64,000 nucleotides of DNA, from positions 1 to 64,000 of the forward strand of contig CAMCUN010000002.1 of assembly GCA_945878995.1 (NCBI GenBank). The letters run 5' to 3'. Both the position numbers and the translations under genes were made by a program. Below are positions 20,461-32,820 of the stretch, one piece after another. Numbering within the stretch: position 1 is the stretch's first letter; every line of letters begins with the position of its first letter. The notes below the pieces were generated by a model, which was given only the letters and a program-made list of their open reading frames with translations, was not told the origin of the DNA and made no database searches. The stretch comes from Polaromonas sp. YR568 (GTDB lineage Bacteria; Pseudomonadota; Gammaproteobacteria; Burkholderiales; Burkholderiaceae_C).

Positions 20461-20905
20461 ATCGCCGGCAGGCCGGCTCCTACAAGGGGGAACATCGGCT
20501 TGTATTTGTAGGAGCTTGCCTGCAAGCGAATCGCCCCGTGCAACGCTCATCACCGCAGGCGAACAATCGCCAGCAGGCTGGCTCCTACAGGGGAAAGGTA
20601 TCTTGTCTTTGTAGGAAACAAGCATGCCAGCGAATCGTGCCGCACCACAAGCATCAACGCAGGCCAACATTCGCCGGCAGGCCGGCTCCTACAGGGGAAA
20701 GCCGTCTTGTCTTTGTAGGAAACAAGCCTTCAAACGAACCGTACCACAAGCATCACCGCAGGCGAACATTCGCCGGCAGGCCGGCTCCTACAGGGGAAGG
20801 AAAGGTTGTCTTGTCTTTGTAGGAAACAAGCCTGCAAGCGAATCGTGGTGGACCTTAGGCATCACCGCAGGCAAACAATCGCCAGCAGGCTGGCTCCTAC
20901 AAAGA
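20461..20905. repeat. REP/BIME-like array: five forward palindromic units alternating with four inverted diverged units
   Basis: Forward (a/t)tcgcc(g/a)gcaggc(c/t)ggctcctaca at about 20461, 20566, 20670, 20769 and 20878. Inverted tttgtagga(aacaagc)...gcgaatcg at about 20507, 20608, 20712 and 20817. Period about 104 bp. Confidence 0.88.
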
Positions 20906-20917
20906 GAAGTCAGCTTT

Positions 20918-22108
20918 TCAGCGGCTGACTGTCAGCGCGGGCAAGGCTTGCACGATGTCGGCCTTCAAATCGGCCACGGCTTCCAGGCCCAGGCAAAAGC
21001 GCACCAAACCGCCCTGGTGGGGCCAGCCGAGTTGGCGCAGTTTGGGCATGTCGTAAGGGGCGCACAGGCTCACAGGACCGGCCCAGCTGTAACCGAGCTT
21101 GAACAGACGGAGCGCGTCGCAAAACGCGTCGATGCGGGCGGGCTCGAACTCGGGCTTGAACACCGCGCTGAAGATGCAGGCGGCGGCGCTGCAGTCGCGC
21201 TTCCAGGCCTCATGGCCGGGGGAGCCGGGCAAGGCCGGGTGCAGCACGCGTTCGACCTGGGGCAAGGTTTGCATCCAGCTGGCCAGCTCGCGGGTGGTGG
21301 CGTCTTGGGCGGCGTAGCGCAAGACGATGGAAGGCAGGCCTCGCAGCACCAGTTCCACATCATTGGCGCCCACGCCAAAGCCCAGGCGCATGTGGCAGAA
21401 ATGAATGCGCTGGTGCAAGGCCGCATCTCGCGTGATGACCGAGCCCATGAGCACGTCGGCGCCGCCTGAGGGGTATTTGGTGAGGGCATGCACCGAGATG
21501 TCTGCGCCCAGGTCAAAGGCGTTGAAGGCAATGCCGGCGCCCCAGGTGTTGTCCAGCGCGCTGACGATGCCTTGCGGGTGGGCCTGCGGGTGGGCGCGCA
21601 CGACCTCAACGAGTGCGGGCAGGTCAGGGAACTCCAGGGTGATGGAGCCTGGCGCCTCCATCCAAACCAGGCGGCTGCGGGGGCTGAGCCGGCGCGCCAG
21701 GTCTTGCGGGTCCATGGCGTTGTAGTACACGCCAGTGATGCCCCAGGCCTTGAGCTCGGCCTCGGCAAAGGCCTTGTTGGGACCGTAGGCGTTGTCGGGA
21801 ATGAGCACCTCGTCGCCGGCGGCCAAAAAAGCCATAGAAACCAGTGTGATGGCGGCCAAGCCGCTGGGCACCAAGATGCAATGGCGACCGCCCTCTAAAG
21901 TGGCCAGCCGCTCCTCCAGCACGAAGGTGGTGGGCGTGCCGTGCAGGCCGTAGGTGTAGCCGGTTTTATGCGTCCAGTCGCGGTTGCGCAAAGCAGCCAC
22001 GGTGGGGAAAAAAATGGTCGAGGCCTTGTGCACGCCGGGTGCAACAGACTCGAAGCCGGCGGGCGGCTTGTAGGGGTGGTGAATCAGGGAAGTGGAGAGG
22101 TCAGCCAT
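20918..22108 (-). CDS. metC: Cystathionine beta-lyase (PLP, Cys/Met metabolism)
   Basis: HKASTIFFPTVAALRNRDWTHKTGYTYGLHGTPTTFVLEERLATLEGGRHCILVPSGLAAI...ISVHALTKYPSGGADVLMG. Confidence 0.9.
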   Translation of the reverse strand: MADLSTSLIHHPYKPPAGFESVAPGVHKASTIFFPTVAALRNRDWTHKTGYTYGLHGTPTTFVLEERLATLEGGRHCILVPSGLAAITLVSMAFLAAGDEVLIPDNAYGPNKAFAEAELKAWGITGVYYNAMDPQDLARRLSPRSRLVWMEAPGSITLEFPDLPALVEVVRAHPQAHPQGIVSALDNTWGAGIAFNAFDLGADISVHALTKYPSGGADVLMGSVITRDAALHQRIHFCHMRLGFGVGANDVELVLRGLPSIVLRYAAQDATTRELASWMQTLPQVERVLHPALPGSPGHEAWKRDCSAAACIFSAVFKPEFEPARIDAFCDALRLFKLGYSWAGPVSLCAPYDMPKLRQLGWPHQGGLVRFCLGLEAVADLKADIVQALPALTVSR

Positions 22109-22164
22109 GGCTGCATCTTACTGAGACTCGCGCACGGGGCAAAGCGCGCTTTCCACCAGAAGCC

Positions 22165-22689
22165 TTAGATCTTCCACTTCTCCAGCAATTTGTCTGGACC
22201 CATCGCGTCATAGCTCTCAAAGGGCTGGTGAATCCAGGGGTTGGATGGCAAATAGTCGACCTGGTAGTCTGGCTTGAAGGACGACACTCCCTTGGTCCAG
22301 ATGACGGCAGTGCGCAGCTCAGTGATGGGCAGGTAGTTGTTGCGCAGCTGGGAGAGCACGGCACTGAGTGTGAGGCCAGAATCGGCCAAATCGTCCACCA
22401 GCAGCACGCGGCCTGCAATTTCGCCCTTGGGCGTGGTGATGTAGCGCGCAATGTCCAGGTTGCCCTGCACCGTGCCCGCCTCGGCCCGGTAGGAACTGGT
22501 GGACATGATGGCCAAGGGCTTGTCAAAAATGCGAGAGAGGATGTCTCCCGGCCGCATGCCGCCCCGTGCCAAGCACAAGATGGTGTCGAACTGCCAGCCC
22601 GACTGGTGAATGCGGATGGCGAGCTTTTCAATGAGGTTGTGGTACTCGTCGTAGCTCACGTAAAGGTGTTTGCCGTCTTCGGTCAACAT
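22165..22689 (-). CDS. Purine-type phosphoribosyltransferase (PRTase family)
   Basis: MLTEDGKHLYVSYDEYHNLIEKLAIRIHQSGWQFDTILCLARGGMRPGDILSR...GRVLLVDDLADSGLTL; start chosen at the internal ATG. Confidence 0.88.
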   Translation of the reverse strand: MLTEDGKHLYVSYDEYHNLIEKLAIRIHQSGWQFDTILCLARGGMRPGDILSRIFDKPLAIMSTSSYRAEAGTVQGNLDIARYITTPKGEIAGRVLLVDDLADSGLTLSAVLSQLRNNYLPITELRTAVIWTKGVSSFKPDYQVDYLPSNPWIHQPFESYDAMGPDKLLEKWKI

Positions 22690-22728
22690 GGGGGATGGTG
22701 TCCTGTGAAAAACCAAAAAACTAAAAAT

Positions 22729-25295
<2,567 letters not shown>

Positions 25296-25354
25296 TCGGT
25301 TCCAGATGAACTATTAAAAAAGCAATTTTACAGGGCCAGACAAGCCCGACCAGC

Positions 25355-25543
25355 TCAGGTCAGCAGCCACAGGGCCAGCAAGCCCAAAGCCACGCTGCAC
25401 AGGCCAAAAAACCGCAGCTGGCCGTCACTGAGTTGAAGAATCTGCGCAAAGGTGCTGCGCCAACGGGCGGGCGAGACAAAAGGCAAAAGGCCCTCGATCA
25501 CCAGAACGAGGGCCAGGGCCTGCCAAAGCGAGCTGCTGTCCAA
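25355..25543 (-). CDS. DUF2065 family small membrane protein
   Basis: LWQALALVLVIEGLLPFVSPARWRSTFAQILQLSDGQLRFFGLCSVALGLLALWLL; next to hflC. Confidence 0.85.
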   Translation of the reverse strand: MDSSSLWQALALVLVIEGLLPFVSPARWRSTFAQILQLSDGQLRFFGLCSVALGLLALWLLT

Positions 25544-25562
25544 GGAGAGTAGCGATGTAGCT

Positions 25563-26474
25563 TCAGCGGCGGGCCGGGGCTGCCGCGGGGGCTGCCTGAC
25601 CGCTGGGTCCGCGCATGGCTTTAAAGAACTCGGAAGAAGGATCGATCACCATCACGTCAGACTTTTTGTTGAAGCTCGTTTTGTAAGCTTCTAGGCTGCG
25701 GTAGAACTGAGCGAACTGCGGGTCGCGGCCAAAGGCCTCGTTGTAGACCCGGGCCGCTTCTGCATCGCCCTCGCCCTTGATTTTTTGGGCATCGCGGTAG
25801 GCGTTGGCCACCGTGATCTCGCGCTGACGGTCGGCATCGGCGCGGATTTTTTCACCTTCAGCGGCGCCGGTGGATCGCAGTTCGTTGGCCACGCGCTTGC
25901 GTTCGGCCTCCATGCGGCGGTAGACCGACTCGGTGATGGCTTCGACATAGTCCACGCGGGTGATCCGCACGTCCACAATGTCCATGCCCCAAGGCTTGGC
26001 GCCTGTGACGGCTTGCTGCACTTCTTTTTTCACGTCGGCCATGAGCTGCTCGCGTTTGAGCGAAAGCAAGTCTTTGACCGTGCGCTTGTTGATTTCTTCT
26101 TGGAAGGCATTGCGCACCACCCGGTTGAGCTGCAAAGCGCCTGCGCGCTCGTCCAAGCCCACGTTGCGGATGTACTCGGTGGGGCCTGAGACGCGCCAGC
26201 GCACGTACCAGTCGATCACCACCCGCTGCTTTTCGGCCGTGAGCATGGGCTCGGGGTCGGTGCTGTCCAGGGTCAGCAGGCGTTTGTCAATGTAGGAGAC
26301 ATTTTGAAAAGGCGGCGGCAGCTTGAAGTTCAAGCCGGGCTCGGTGATCACTTCTTTGATCTGACCGAGCGCATAGACCACACCAAATTGGCGCTGGTCC
26401 ACCACAAAAAGCGTAGAACTGAGCAGCACCAGCAGCACCAGCACCGAGGAGGCAATAAATCCGATTCTGTTCAC
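25563..26474 (-). CDS. hflC: Protease modulator HflC
   Basis: STLFVVDQRQFGVVYALGQIKEVITEPGLNFKLPPPFQNVSYIDKRLLTLDS. Confidence 0.96.
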   Translation of the reverse strand: MNRIGFIASSVLVLLVLLSSTLFVVDQRQFGVVYALGQIKEVITEPGLNFKLPPPFQNVSYIDKRLLTLDSTDPEPMLTAEKQRVVIDWYVRWRVSGPTEYIRNVGLDERAGALQLNRVVRNAFQEEINKRTVKDLLSLKREQLMADVKKEVQQAVTGAKPWGMDIVDVRITRVDYVEAITESVYRRMEAERKRVANELRSTGAAEGEKIRADADRQREITVANAYRDAQKIKGEGDAEAARVYNEAFGRDPQFAQFYRSLEAYKTSFNKKSDVMVIDPSSEFFKAMRGPSGQAAPAAAPARR

Positions 26475-26483
26475 GGCTGTTCC

Positions 26484-27830
26484 TTAACGTGAGTCGCGGT
26501 CACGCGTGCGCGAGGCGTCACGGTTACGGGGGTCGGCGGCAGACGGCGCGGGCGCTGATGATGAAGGCAGCGGCGGCGGCGCCACCATGCCGTTGCCAGC
26601 CGCAGGCGCATTGGCAGTTGCTGTGTTTTGCATGATTTTGTCCAGCGGCAGGTAGAGCATGTTGGAGCCCTGGCGGGACTCGACCATGACCTTGGTGACG
26701 TTGGTGAAGACCTGCTCCATGGTGTCTACGTACATGCGGTCGCGCGTGACCTGCGGGGCTTTTTGGTACTCGGTCAGCACCGAGCGAAAGCGCTGCGCAT
26801 CACCTTGGGCTTGCGCCACGATGCGGGCTTTGTAGGCATCAGCCTCTTCCTTGAGCCGCGAGGCCGAACCCACGGCGCGGGGAATCACGTCGTTGGCGTA
26901 GGCCTCGGCTTCGTTTTTGGCGCGTTCGCGCTCTTGGCCGGCCTTGAGCACATCGTCAAAGGCCGCTTGCACCTGCTCGGGCGGGCGCACACCGCTTTGC
27001 TGCAGGTTGATGCCCACCACCTCAATGCCCACTTTGTAGCGGTCCAAGATGGTTTGCATCAGCGCTCTGACGCGAGGCGCGATCTGGTCGCGCTCTTCGG
27101 CCAAGGCCGTGTCCATGCGCATTTTGGCCACCACCTCGCGTACGGCAGTTTCTGCCGCCTGCACCACGGTGGCGGTCGGGTCCTTGCTTTCAAACAAAAA
27201 GGCACGCGCATCGCTCAGCCGGTACTGGACGGCAAACTTGATTTCAACAATGTTTTCATCTTCAGTGAGCATGGCCGACTCGCGCAAGCCGGTGGCGCGT
27301 ATCACCACGTCGCGGCCCACGTCCACCGAGCGGATTTGCGTGACCACCACAATTTCATGGCGCTGAATGGGGTAAGGCAAGCGCCAGTTGAAACCCGCAC
27401 CCACCGTGCTTTGGTAGCGGCCAAACTGGGTGATGACGCCCTGCTGACCCTCTTGCACAATGAAAAAGCCTGTGCCCAGCCAAATCAAGGCGGCCACCGC
27501 GGCAATGAGGCCTGCGCCTATGCCTGCGCTTTTCATGTCGGGCGGCTTAAAGCCACCACCACCGCCAGAGCGAGGAGGCTGCTGGCGGTTGCCGCCACCT
27601 TTGTTGCCAAACAAGCCGCTGAGCTTGCGGTTGAAGTCGCGCCAAAGCTCATCCAGATCAGGCGGGCCTTGACTGCCCTGGCCCCGCGAAGGCGGTGGCG
27701 GGCGCACAGGCGGCGCAGGCGTGGGGGCGGGCGCAGCGGCGGGCCGGTCATCACGGCCAGACTCGGGCTTGTCGTCTGCGGACTTGGGCTCGTCGCTGCG
27801 GCCCCAACGGGAGTCATTGAGGTTGAACAT
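26484..27830 (-). CDS. hflK: FtsH protease activity modulator HflK
   Basis: MFNLNDSRWGR...PPDLDELWRDFNRKLSGLFG...GTGFFIVQEGQQGVITQFGRY; start at the internal ATG. Confidence 0.95.
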   Translation of the reverse strand: MFNLNDSRWGRSDEPKSADDKPESGRDDRPAAAPAPTPAPPVRPPPPSRGQGSQGPPDLDELWRDFNRKLSGLFGNKGGGNRQQPPRSGGGGGFKPPDMKSAGIGAGLIAAVAALIWLGTGFFIVQEGQQGVITQFGRYQSTVGAGFNWRLPYPIQRHEIVVVTQIRSVDVGRDVVIRATGLRESAMLTEDENIVEIKFAVQYRLSDARAFLFESKDPTATVVQAAETAVREVVAKMRMDTALAEERDQIAPRVRALMQTILDRYKVGIEVVGINLQQSGVRPPEQVQAAFDDVLKAGQERERAKNEAEAYANDVIPRAVGSASRLKEEADAYKARIVAQAQGDAQRFRSVLTEYQKAPQVTRDRMYVDTMEQVFTNVTKVMVESRQGSNMLYLPLDKIMQNTATANAPAAGNGMVAPPPLPSSSAPAPSAADPRNRDASRTRDRDSR

Positions 27831-27942
27831 GCCTTTGACCCACCGTTGAAGGCGGGCTGGGAAAGCAGTGATCGACTGCAGTACAGGGGTGAAGTTCATG
27901 GATTGAAAAATCATATTTTTGTATTGACCCCATTGTGCCCAA

Positions 27943-29133
27943 TCAAAAGTCTGCTCCATCTGCGGCAGGGCTTTGCCCTTGCAGCTCGCCGGTCTGCGCC
28001 TGCAGCGCAGCAGCTTGCGCGTGGCGGCTGAGCAAGGCGCGCAAAGCTGGCAAACCCTCGCCAGTGCGGGCGCTCAAAAATACCCGCTCAAAGCGGCGCG
28101 GGCTGCCTTGGGCCTCATCCATCAGCTCGCAAGTGTCTTGCAAGGCGTGCGGCAGGCGGGACTCGGGCATGGCGTCGAGTTTATTGAAGACCAGCACCTG
28201 CGGCACCTGGTCTGAGCCAATGTCTGCCAGCACTTTTTGCACCTCGGCCATTTGCTCGGCGTGCTCAGGGCTGGCTGCGTCCACCACATGCAAGAGCAAA
28301 TCGGCGTCGGCGGCCTCTTGCAAAGTGGCCTCGAACGCGTCAATCAAACCGTGGGGCAGATCGCGAATAAAACCCACAGTGTCTGACAAAGACACCGAGC
28401 GCCCTGCCTGTCCCTGCTCGTCTGCCCCCAAATACAGCTGGCGCGTGGTGGTGTCCAAGGTGGCAAACAGCTGGTCGGCAGCGTAGGCGCGGGCTTTGAC
28501 CAGCGCATTGAACAAGGTGCTCTTGCCCGCGTTGGTGTAGCCCACCAAGGAAATGGTGAAGGTGTCGCGGCGCTCGCGCTGGCGGCGTTGGGTTTGCCGC
28601 TGGCGCTTGACCTTGACCAGCCGCTCTTTGGTGCGCTTGATGGACTCGCTGATCATGCGCTTGTCGAGCTCAATTTGCTTTTCACCCGGGCCGCCCCGCA
28701 CGCCTGCCCCGCCGGTTTGGCGCTCCAAGTGCGACCAGCGGCGCACCAAGCGCGTAGACAGGTACTGCAGACGCGCCAGTTCCACCTGCAATTTGCCCTC
28801 GTGGCTGCGCGCGCGCTGGGCAAAAATCTCCAAGATGAGCAAGGTGCGGTCGTTGACCGGCATCTCCAAGCTGCGCTCCAAGTTGCGCTGCTGTGCCGGG
28901 CTCAAGGACTGGTCGAACAACACCTCTGAGGCACCGGTCTCCAAGGCCATGGCCTTGATTTCGTCGGCCTTGCCGCTGCCCACAAACAGGGCTGCGTCGG
29001 GGGCGCGGCGCTTGCAAGTCAGACGAGCCACGGGAGACAGCCCGGCGGTTTGAGCCAGCAGGCCCAGCTCCTCCAGGCCAGCATCAAAGTGGGCAGAGCC
29101 GAAGTCCACACCCACCAGCAAGACGGTGGGCAA
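27943..29133 (-). CDS. hflX: GTPase HflX
   Basis: GVRGGPGEKQIELDKRMI...SLVGYTNAGKSTLFNAL...DTVGFIRDLPHGLIDAFEAT. Confidence 0.97.
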   Translation of the reverse strand: MPTVLLVGVDFGSAHFDAGLEELGLLAQTAGLSPVARLTCKRRAPDAALFVGSGKADEIKAMALETGASEVLFDQSLSPAQQRNLERSLEMPVNDRTLLILEIFAQRARSHEGKLQVELARLQYLSTRLVRRWSHLERQTGGAGVRGGPGEKQIELDKRMISESIKRTKERLVKVKRQRQTQRRQRERRDTFTISLVGYTNAGKSTLFNALVKARAYAADQLFATLDTTTRQLYLGADEQGQAGRSVSLSDTVGFIRDLPHGLIDAFEATLQEAADADLLLHVVDAASPEHAEQMAEVQKVLADIGSDQVPQVLVFNKLDAMPESRLPHALQDTCELMDEAQGSPRRFERVFLSARTGEGLPALRALLSRHAQAAALQAQTGELQGQSPAADGADF

Positions 29134-29159
29134 GGCAACTCGGGGGGCGGCAGCGGTGC

Positions 29160-29429
29160 TCAGGTCGCAGCGCTTTCTTCGGCATCGGGTGCGGCAAAGT
29201 TCACTGCGCGACCCGGAACGATGGTCGAGATGGCATGTTTGTAGACCATCTGGGTGACCGTGTTGCGCAGCAACACGACGTATTGGTCGAAAGACTCGAT
29301 TTGCCCCTGCAGCTTGATGCCGTTGACCAGGTAAATGGAGACTGGCACATGCTCTTTGCGCAGGGTATTGAGGAAAGGGTCCTGCAACAGCTGGCCTTTG
29401 TTATTGCTCACGATATGCTCCGTGTTCAA
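29160..29429 (-). CDS. hfq: RNA chaperone Hfq (start may be GTG 29411)
   Basis: [65 protein letters not shown]. Confidence 0.98.
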   Translation of the reverse strand: MNTEHIVSNNKGQLLQDPFLNTLRKEHVPVSIYLVNGIKLQGQIESFDQYVVLLRNTVTQMVYKHAISTIVPGRAVNFAAPDAEESAAT

Positions 29430-29482
29430 AATTGTTTTGGGGAATTGACCTTAACACAGCGCCCAAGATACACCGTGTAAGT

Positions 29483-30826
29483 TCAGTCTGAATCCTTGTC
29501 CGCAAAGGGGTTCTGCGAAGTCTTCATTTGAACGCGCAAGGGCGTGCCCACCAGGTCAAAGGCCTTGCGAAAACGGCCTTCCAGGTAGCGTTTGTAGGTC
29601 TCGCTGACATGCTCTAGGGAGTTGCCGTGGACGACGATCACCGGCGGGTTCATGCCGCCTTGGTGGGCATAACGCATTTTGGGGCGCGACATGCCTGAGC
29701 GCTGGGGCTGCTGGAACTCCACCGCCTCTTGCAGCAAGCGGGTCAGCACGGGCGTGGGCATTTTGCGGTTGGCCGCCGCATGGGCCTGGGCAATGGAGGC
29801 CCACACGGGCCCCAAGCCTTGGCGCCTGGCTGCAGAAATGCGGTGCAGGGAGGCAAATTTCATGAAGGTCAGCCGCGTCTCTATAGAGCGCTCCAGCGTT
29901 TGGCGCTGGTAGCTGTCGATGGCGTCCCACTTGTTGATGGCCACCACCACGGCGCGGCCATTCTCCAAAATAAAGCCGGCAATGTGCGCGTCTTGGTCGG
30001 TCACGCCCTGGGTGGCGTCAATGAGCAGCAGCACCACGTTGGCGTTTTCAATGGCCTGCAAGGTTTTGACCACCGAAAACTTTTCAATCGCCTCAAAGAC
30101 CTTGCCTTTGCGCCGCAAGCCAGCCGTGTCAATGAGCTCAAAACGCTGGCCTTCACGTTCAAAGGGCACGGAGATGGCGTCGCGCGTGGTGCCTGGCAAG
30201 TCAAAAGCCACCAGGCGCTCCTCGCCCAGCCAGGTGTTGATCAAGGTGGACTTGCCTGCGTTGGGCCGGCCCACCACGGCCAGTTTGATGGTAGAGGCTT
30301 CTGCCTCCTCGGCTTGGTCGTCCAACTCAGGCAGGGCCATTCGCGCCAGCGCCACTTCCATCATGTCGCGCATGCCCTGGCCATGTGCGGCCGACACTGG
30401 CAGCACCTCGCCAAGCCCGAGCTCAAAGAACTCGGCCAGGTGGGCGGTGTCCTTCATGCCTTCGGCTTTGTTGGCCACCAGCAGCGTGGGTTTGCCCAGT
30501 TTGCGCAAGTAGGTGGCAATGTCGTGGTCTTGGGCCGACATGCCTTCGCGCGCGTCGACCACAAAAATCACCACGTCGGCCTCGGCCACGGCCTGGCGGG
30601 TTTGCTTGGCCATTTCTTTGTAAATACCAGACTCGGCCGTGGGCTCAAAGCCACCAGTGTCAATGACAATGAATTCTTGCTTGCCCAAGCGGGCGTTGCC
30701 GTAATGGCGGTCGCGCGTCAGCCCGGCAAAGTCGGCCACGATGGCGTCGCGCGACTTGGTCAGCCGATTGAACAGGGTGGACTTGCCCACGTTGGGGCGG
30801 CCCACCAGGGCGATCACGGGTTTCAT
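29483..30826 (-). CDS. der: Ribosome-associated GTPase Der
   Basis: Two GTPase domains: [25 protein letters not shown] and [24 protein letters not shown]. Confidence 0.97.
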   Translation of the reverse strand: MKPVIALVGRPNVGKSTLFNRLTKSRDAIVADFAGLTRDRHYGNARLGKQEFIVIDTGGFEPTAESGIYKEMAKQTRQAVAEADVVIFVVDAREGMSAQDHDIATYLRKLGKPTLLVANKAEGMKDTAHLAEFFELGLGEVLPVSAAHGQGMRDMMEVALARMALPELDDQAEEAEASTIKLAVVGRPNAGKSTLINTWLGEERLVAFDLPGTTRDAISVPFEREGQRFELIDTAGLRRKGKVFEAIEKFSVVKTLQAIENANVVLLLIDATQGVTDQDAHIAGFILENGRAVVVAINKWDAIDSYQRQTLERSIETRLTFMKFASLHRISAARRQGLGPVWASIAQAHAAANRKMPTPVLTRLLQEAVEFQQPQRSGMSRPKMRYAHQGGMNPPVIVVHGNSLEHVSETYKRYLEGRFRKAFDLVGTPLRVQMKTSQNPFADKDSD

Positions 30827-30857
30827 TCAAACTCTCTGGCGCCTGGGCGCGGGGGGA

Positions 30858-31985
30858 TCAGGGGAGCGAAAAGCCAAACACACCGCCTGCAGCGGTGACC
30901 ACTACCAAGGTGTTGCCAGCCATCAGCGGGGTGGCGACCACGGCCGAGCCGTCGGTCGACAGGCGGCCCTGCAAGCTGCCGTCCTCGCGGGACAAGAAAT
31001 GCACAAAACCCTGGAAGTCGCCCACCGCCACCGAGCGGCCCACCACCAAAGGTGCGGTCAGCTCGCGAAAACGCAGCCGATCGCTGGACCAGCCGCGCTC
31101 GCCATCGCTGCGGCGCCAGGTTTGCACGTTGCTGTTGGACTCGGTTCCAAAGACTTGGCGCTCGTCGGCCGCCAAGCCCACCAAACCGTCAGACTGGCGC
31201 GTCCAAGTGGTGCTGCCCGCCTCGGTGTTGACGCAGCCCACGGCCGCCTGGAAGGCACGCGCGCACACCACATTGCCTTGGCGGGCAGCGGGGCCGACCA
31301 AGTCCACCAAGCGCTCGACCTCGTTGATGCCGCGGGGGGTGGCGATGGCGGCGTCCCAACGCACGCTGCCATTAAGAGGGTTGAGCCCCAACAGACGGCC
31401 GGACAGACCGGCGACCAAGGTGTCACCCACGGGCAATATCACGCCGGCTTGGCGCAGCACCAGCGGGTCGTTGCCCGGGCGTTGCTGGGTCCACAAGCGC
31501 GCGCCGGTGCGGCCGTCGTAGGCGCTGACGGCGCGGTCGGCGCTGAGCACAAACACCCGGGCGCCAGCCACCAGCGGTGCGGTGTAGGCCTGGGTGGTCA
31601 AACGCTGGCGCCAGAGCACGCGGCCTTCTTGCAAGGCCACCAATTCATTGGCCTGGGTCACCACGGCGCTGAGTTGCCCGTCGCTGCCCACCCCGGCGGC
31701 CAAGGGGCTACCTACCGTTTGGCGCCACAGCTCGCGGCCGCTGGCCGCATCAAGCTGCAGCACCGTGCCGTCGCCGGCAGCCAGGGTCAGCTTGTCGCCA
31801 TGCACCTGAACTTGCAGGGCAAAAGAAATGGCGGGCAACTTGGCCGACCACAGCGGCTTGGCCACGACCACGGGCGTGAGGGCCACCAAATCGGCCGGTT
31901 TGGGCTTGGCCGGGCCGCTGGCGCAGGCGGCAAGCAAGCTGACTGCCGCCAGCAAAGCCCACAGGGGCGCGGCGCGGCGCGTCAT
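30858..31985 (-). CDS. bamB: Outer membrane assembly lipoprotein BamB
   Basis: Lipobox SLLAACASGP; PQQ-like beta-propeller repeats (LQLDAASGRELWRQTVGSPLAAGVG). Confidence 0.93.
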   Translation of the reverse strand: MTRRAAPLWALLAAVSLLAACASGPAKPKPADLVALTPVVVAKPLWSAKLPAISFALQVQVHGDKLTLAAGDGTVLQLDAASGRELWRQTVGSPLAAGVGSDGQLSAVVTQANELVALQEGRVLWRQRLTTQAYTAPLVAGARVFVLSADRAVSAYDGRTGARLWTQQRPGNDPLVLRQAGVILPVGDTLVAGLSGRLLGLNPLNGSVRWDAAIATPRGINEVERLVDLVGPAARQGNVVCARAFQAAVGCVNTEAGSTTWTRQSDGLVGLAADERQVFGTESNSNVQTWRRSDGERGWSSDRLRFRELTAPLVVGRSVAVGDFQGFVHFLSREDGSLQGRLSTDGSAVVATPLMAGNTLVVVTAAGGVFGFSLP

Positions 31986-32641
31986 TTTTTATCCTCACTG
32001 GGCACTTGGCCGCCCAAGGCGTTGAGCTTGACCTCGACCAGCATGCGGTACTCGGTCTGAGGGTCCAGGCTCGCGTGGGCTTTGAGGTACTCGGCCTTGG
32101 CCTCGGCCGGTTTGCCCTGGGCCAGGTAAATGTCGCCGCGGCGGTCAGCCACCAAGGCCTCAAACTCGGGGCTGAACTTGGCGCTAAGTTGCTGCAGGGC
32201 CTGGTCGTAGGCTTTGGCATCGAGCATGAGCCCGGCCGCGCGCAGGCGGGCCACGGCGCGCAAGCCCTCGTCGGGCGACTTTTCAGCCACCCAGACCAGT
32301 GCGGCCTGGGCCTTGTCGGCCTGCTTTTCGTCTTGGTAGGTTTTCGCCGCCAACAAGGCAGACTGCTGAGCGAAGGTGGTGGCGCTGTAGCGCTCGCGAA
32401 TGTCGGCCAGTGCCCGGTCGAGCTTGGGCAAGTCCTTGGCTTGGGCGGCGCGCTCAACCTCGTCAAACATCACGGCGGCTTCCGAGGCTTGCTTGCGCTG
32501 CCAGTAGTTCCAGCCGTTCCAGGCGGCAAACGCTGCCAGCACTGCAATCAAGAGCCAAGTGATGGCGTTGCCCCAGCGGCGCCAAAAATGCTTGAGCTGG
32601 TCCAGTTGTTCCTGCTCTTCAAGGTTCAGTTGGGTGGCCAT
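31982..32641 (-). CDS. YfgM-like TPR membrane protein
   Basis: MATQLNLEEQEQLDQLKHFWRRWGNAITWLLIAVLAAFAAWNGWNYWQRKQ between bamB and hisS. Confidence 0.88.
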   Translation of the reverse strand: MATQLNLEEQEQLDQLKHFWRRWGNAITWLLIAVLAAFAAWNGWNYWQRKQASEAAVMFDEVERAAQAKDLPKLDRALADIRERYSATTFAQQSALLAAKTYQDEKQADKAQAALVWVAEKSPDEGLRAVARLRAAGLMLDAKAYDQALQQLSAKFSPEFEALVADRRGDIYLAQGKPAEAKAEYLKAHASLDPQTEYRMLVEVKLNALGGQVPSEDKK

Positions 32642-32820
32642 GGTGTCAAAGCGGACCTCAAAGGGTCGCGGTAAAAAAGGATGGGCAAACGGGGTCAACC
32701 CGCTTTGCGCGAAAGGTCGATTGTAGGCGGCGGTGCTGGCCGCGCCTGGCACGGCCTGCGGGTCACAAGGCCGTCGCCAGCCCAAGTGGTCCGTCAGCGG
32801 CAGCTGATGCAGGCGGGGTG

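Noticed and set aside
20461-20905. CRISPR array
   Set aside because: The repeats are palindromic, alternate in orientation, and the spacers are themselves repeated; no cas genes.
20624-21469. 281-aa plus-strand ORF with repeated RRQAGSYRG motifs
   Set aside because: Translation of the REP array plus antisense metC; not a protein gene.
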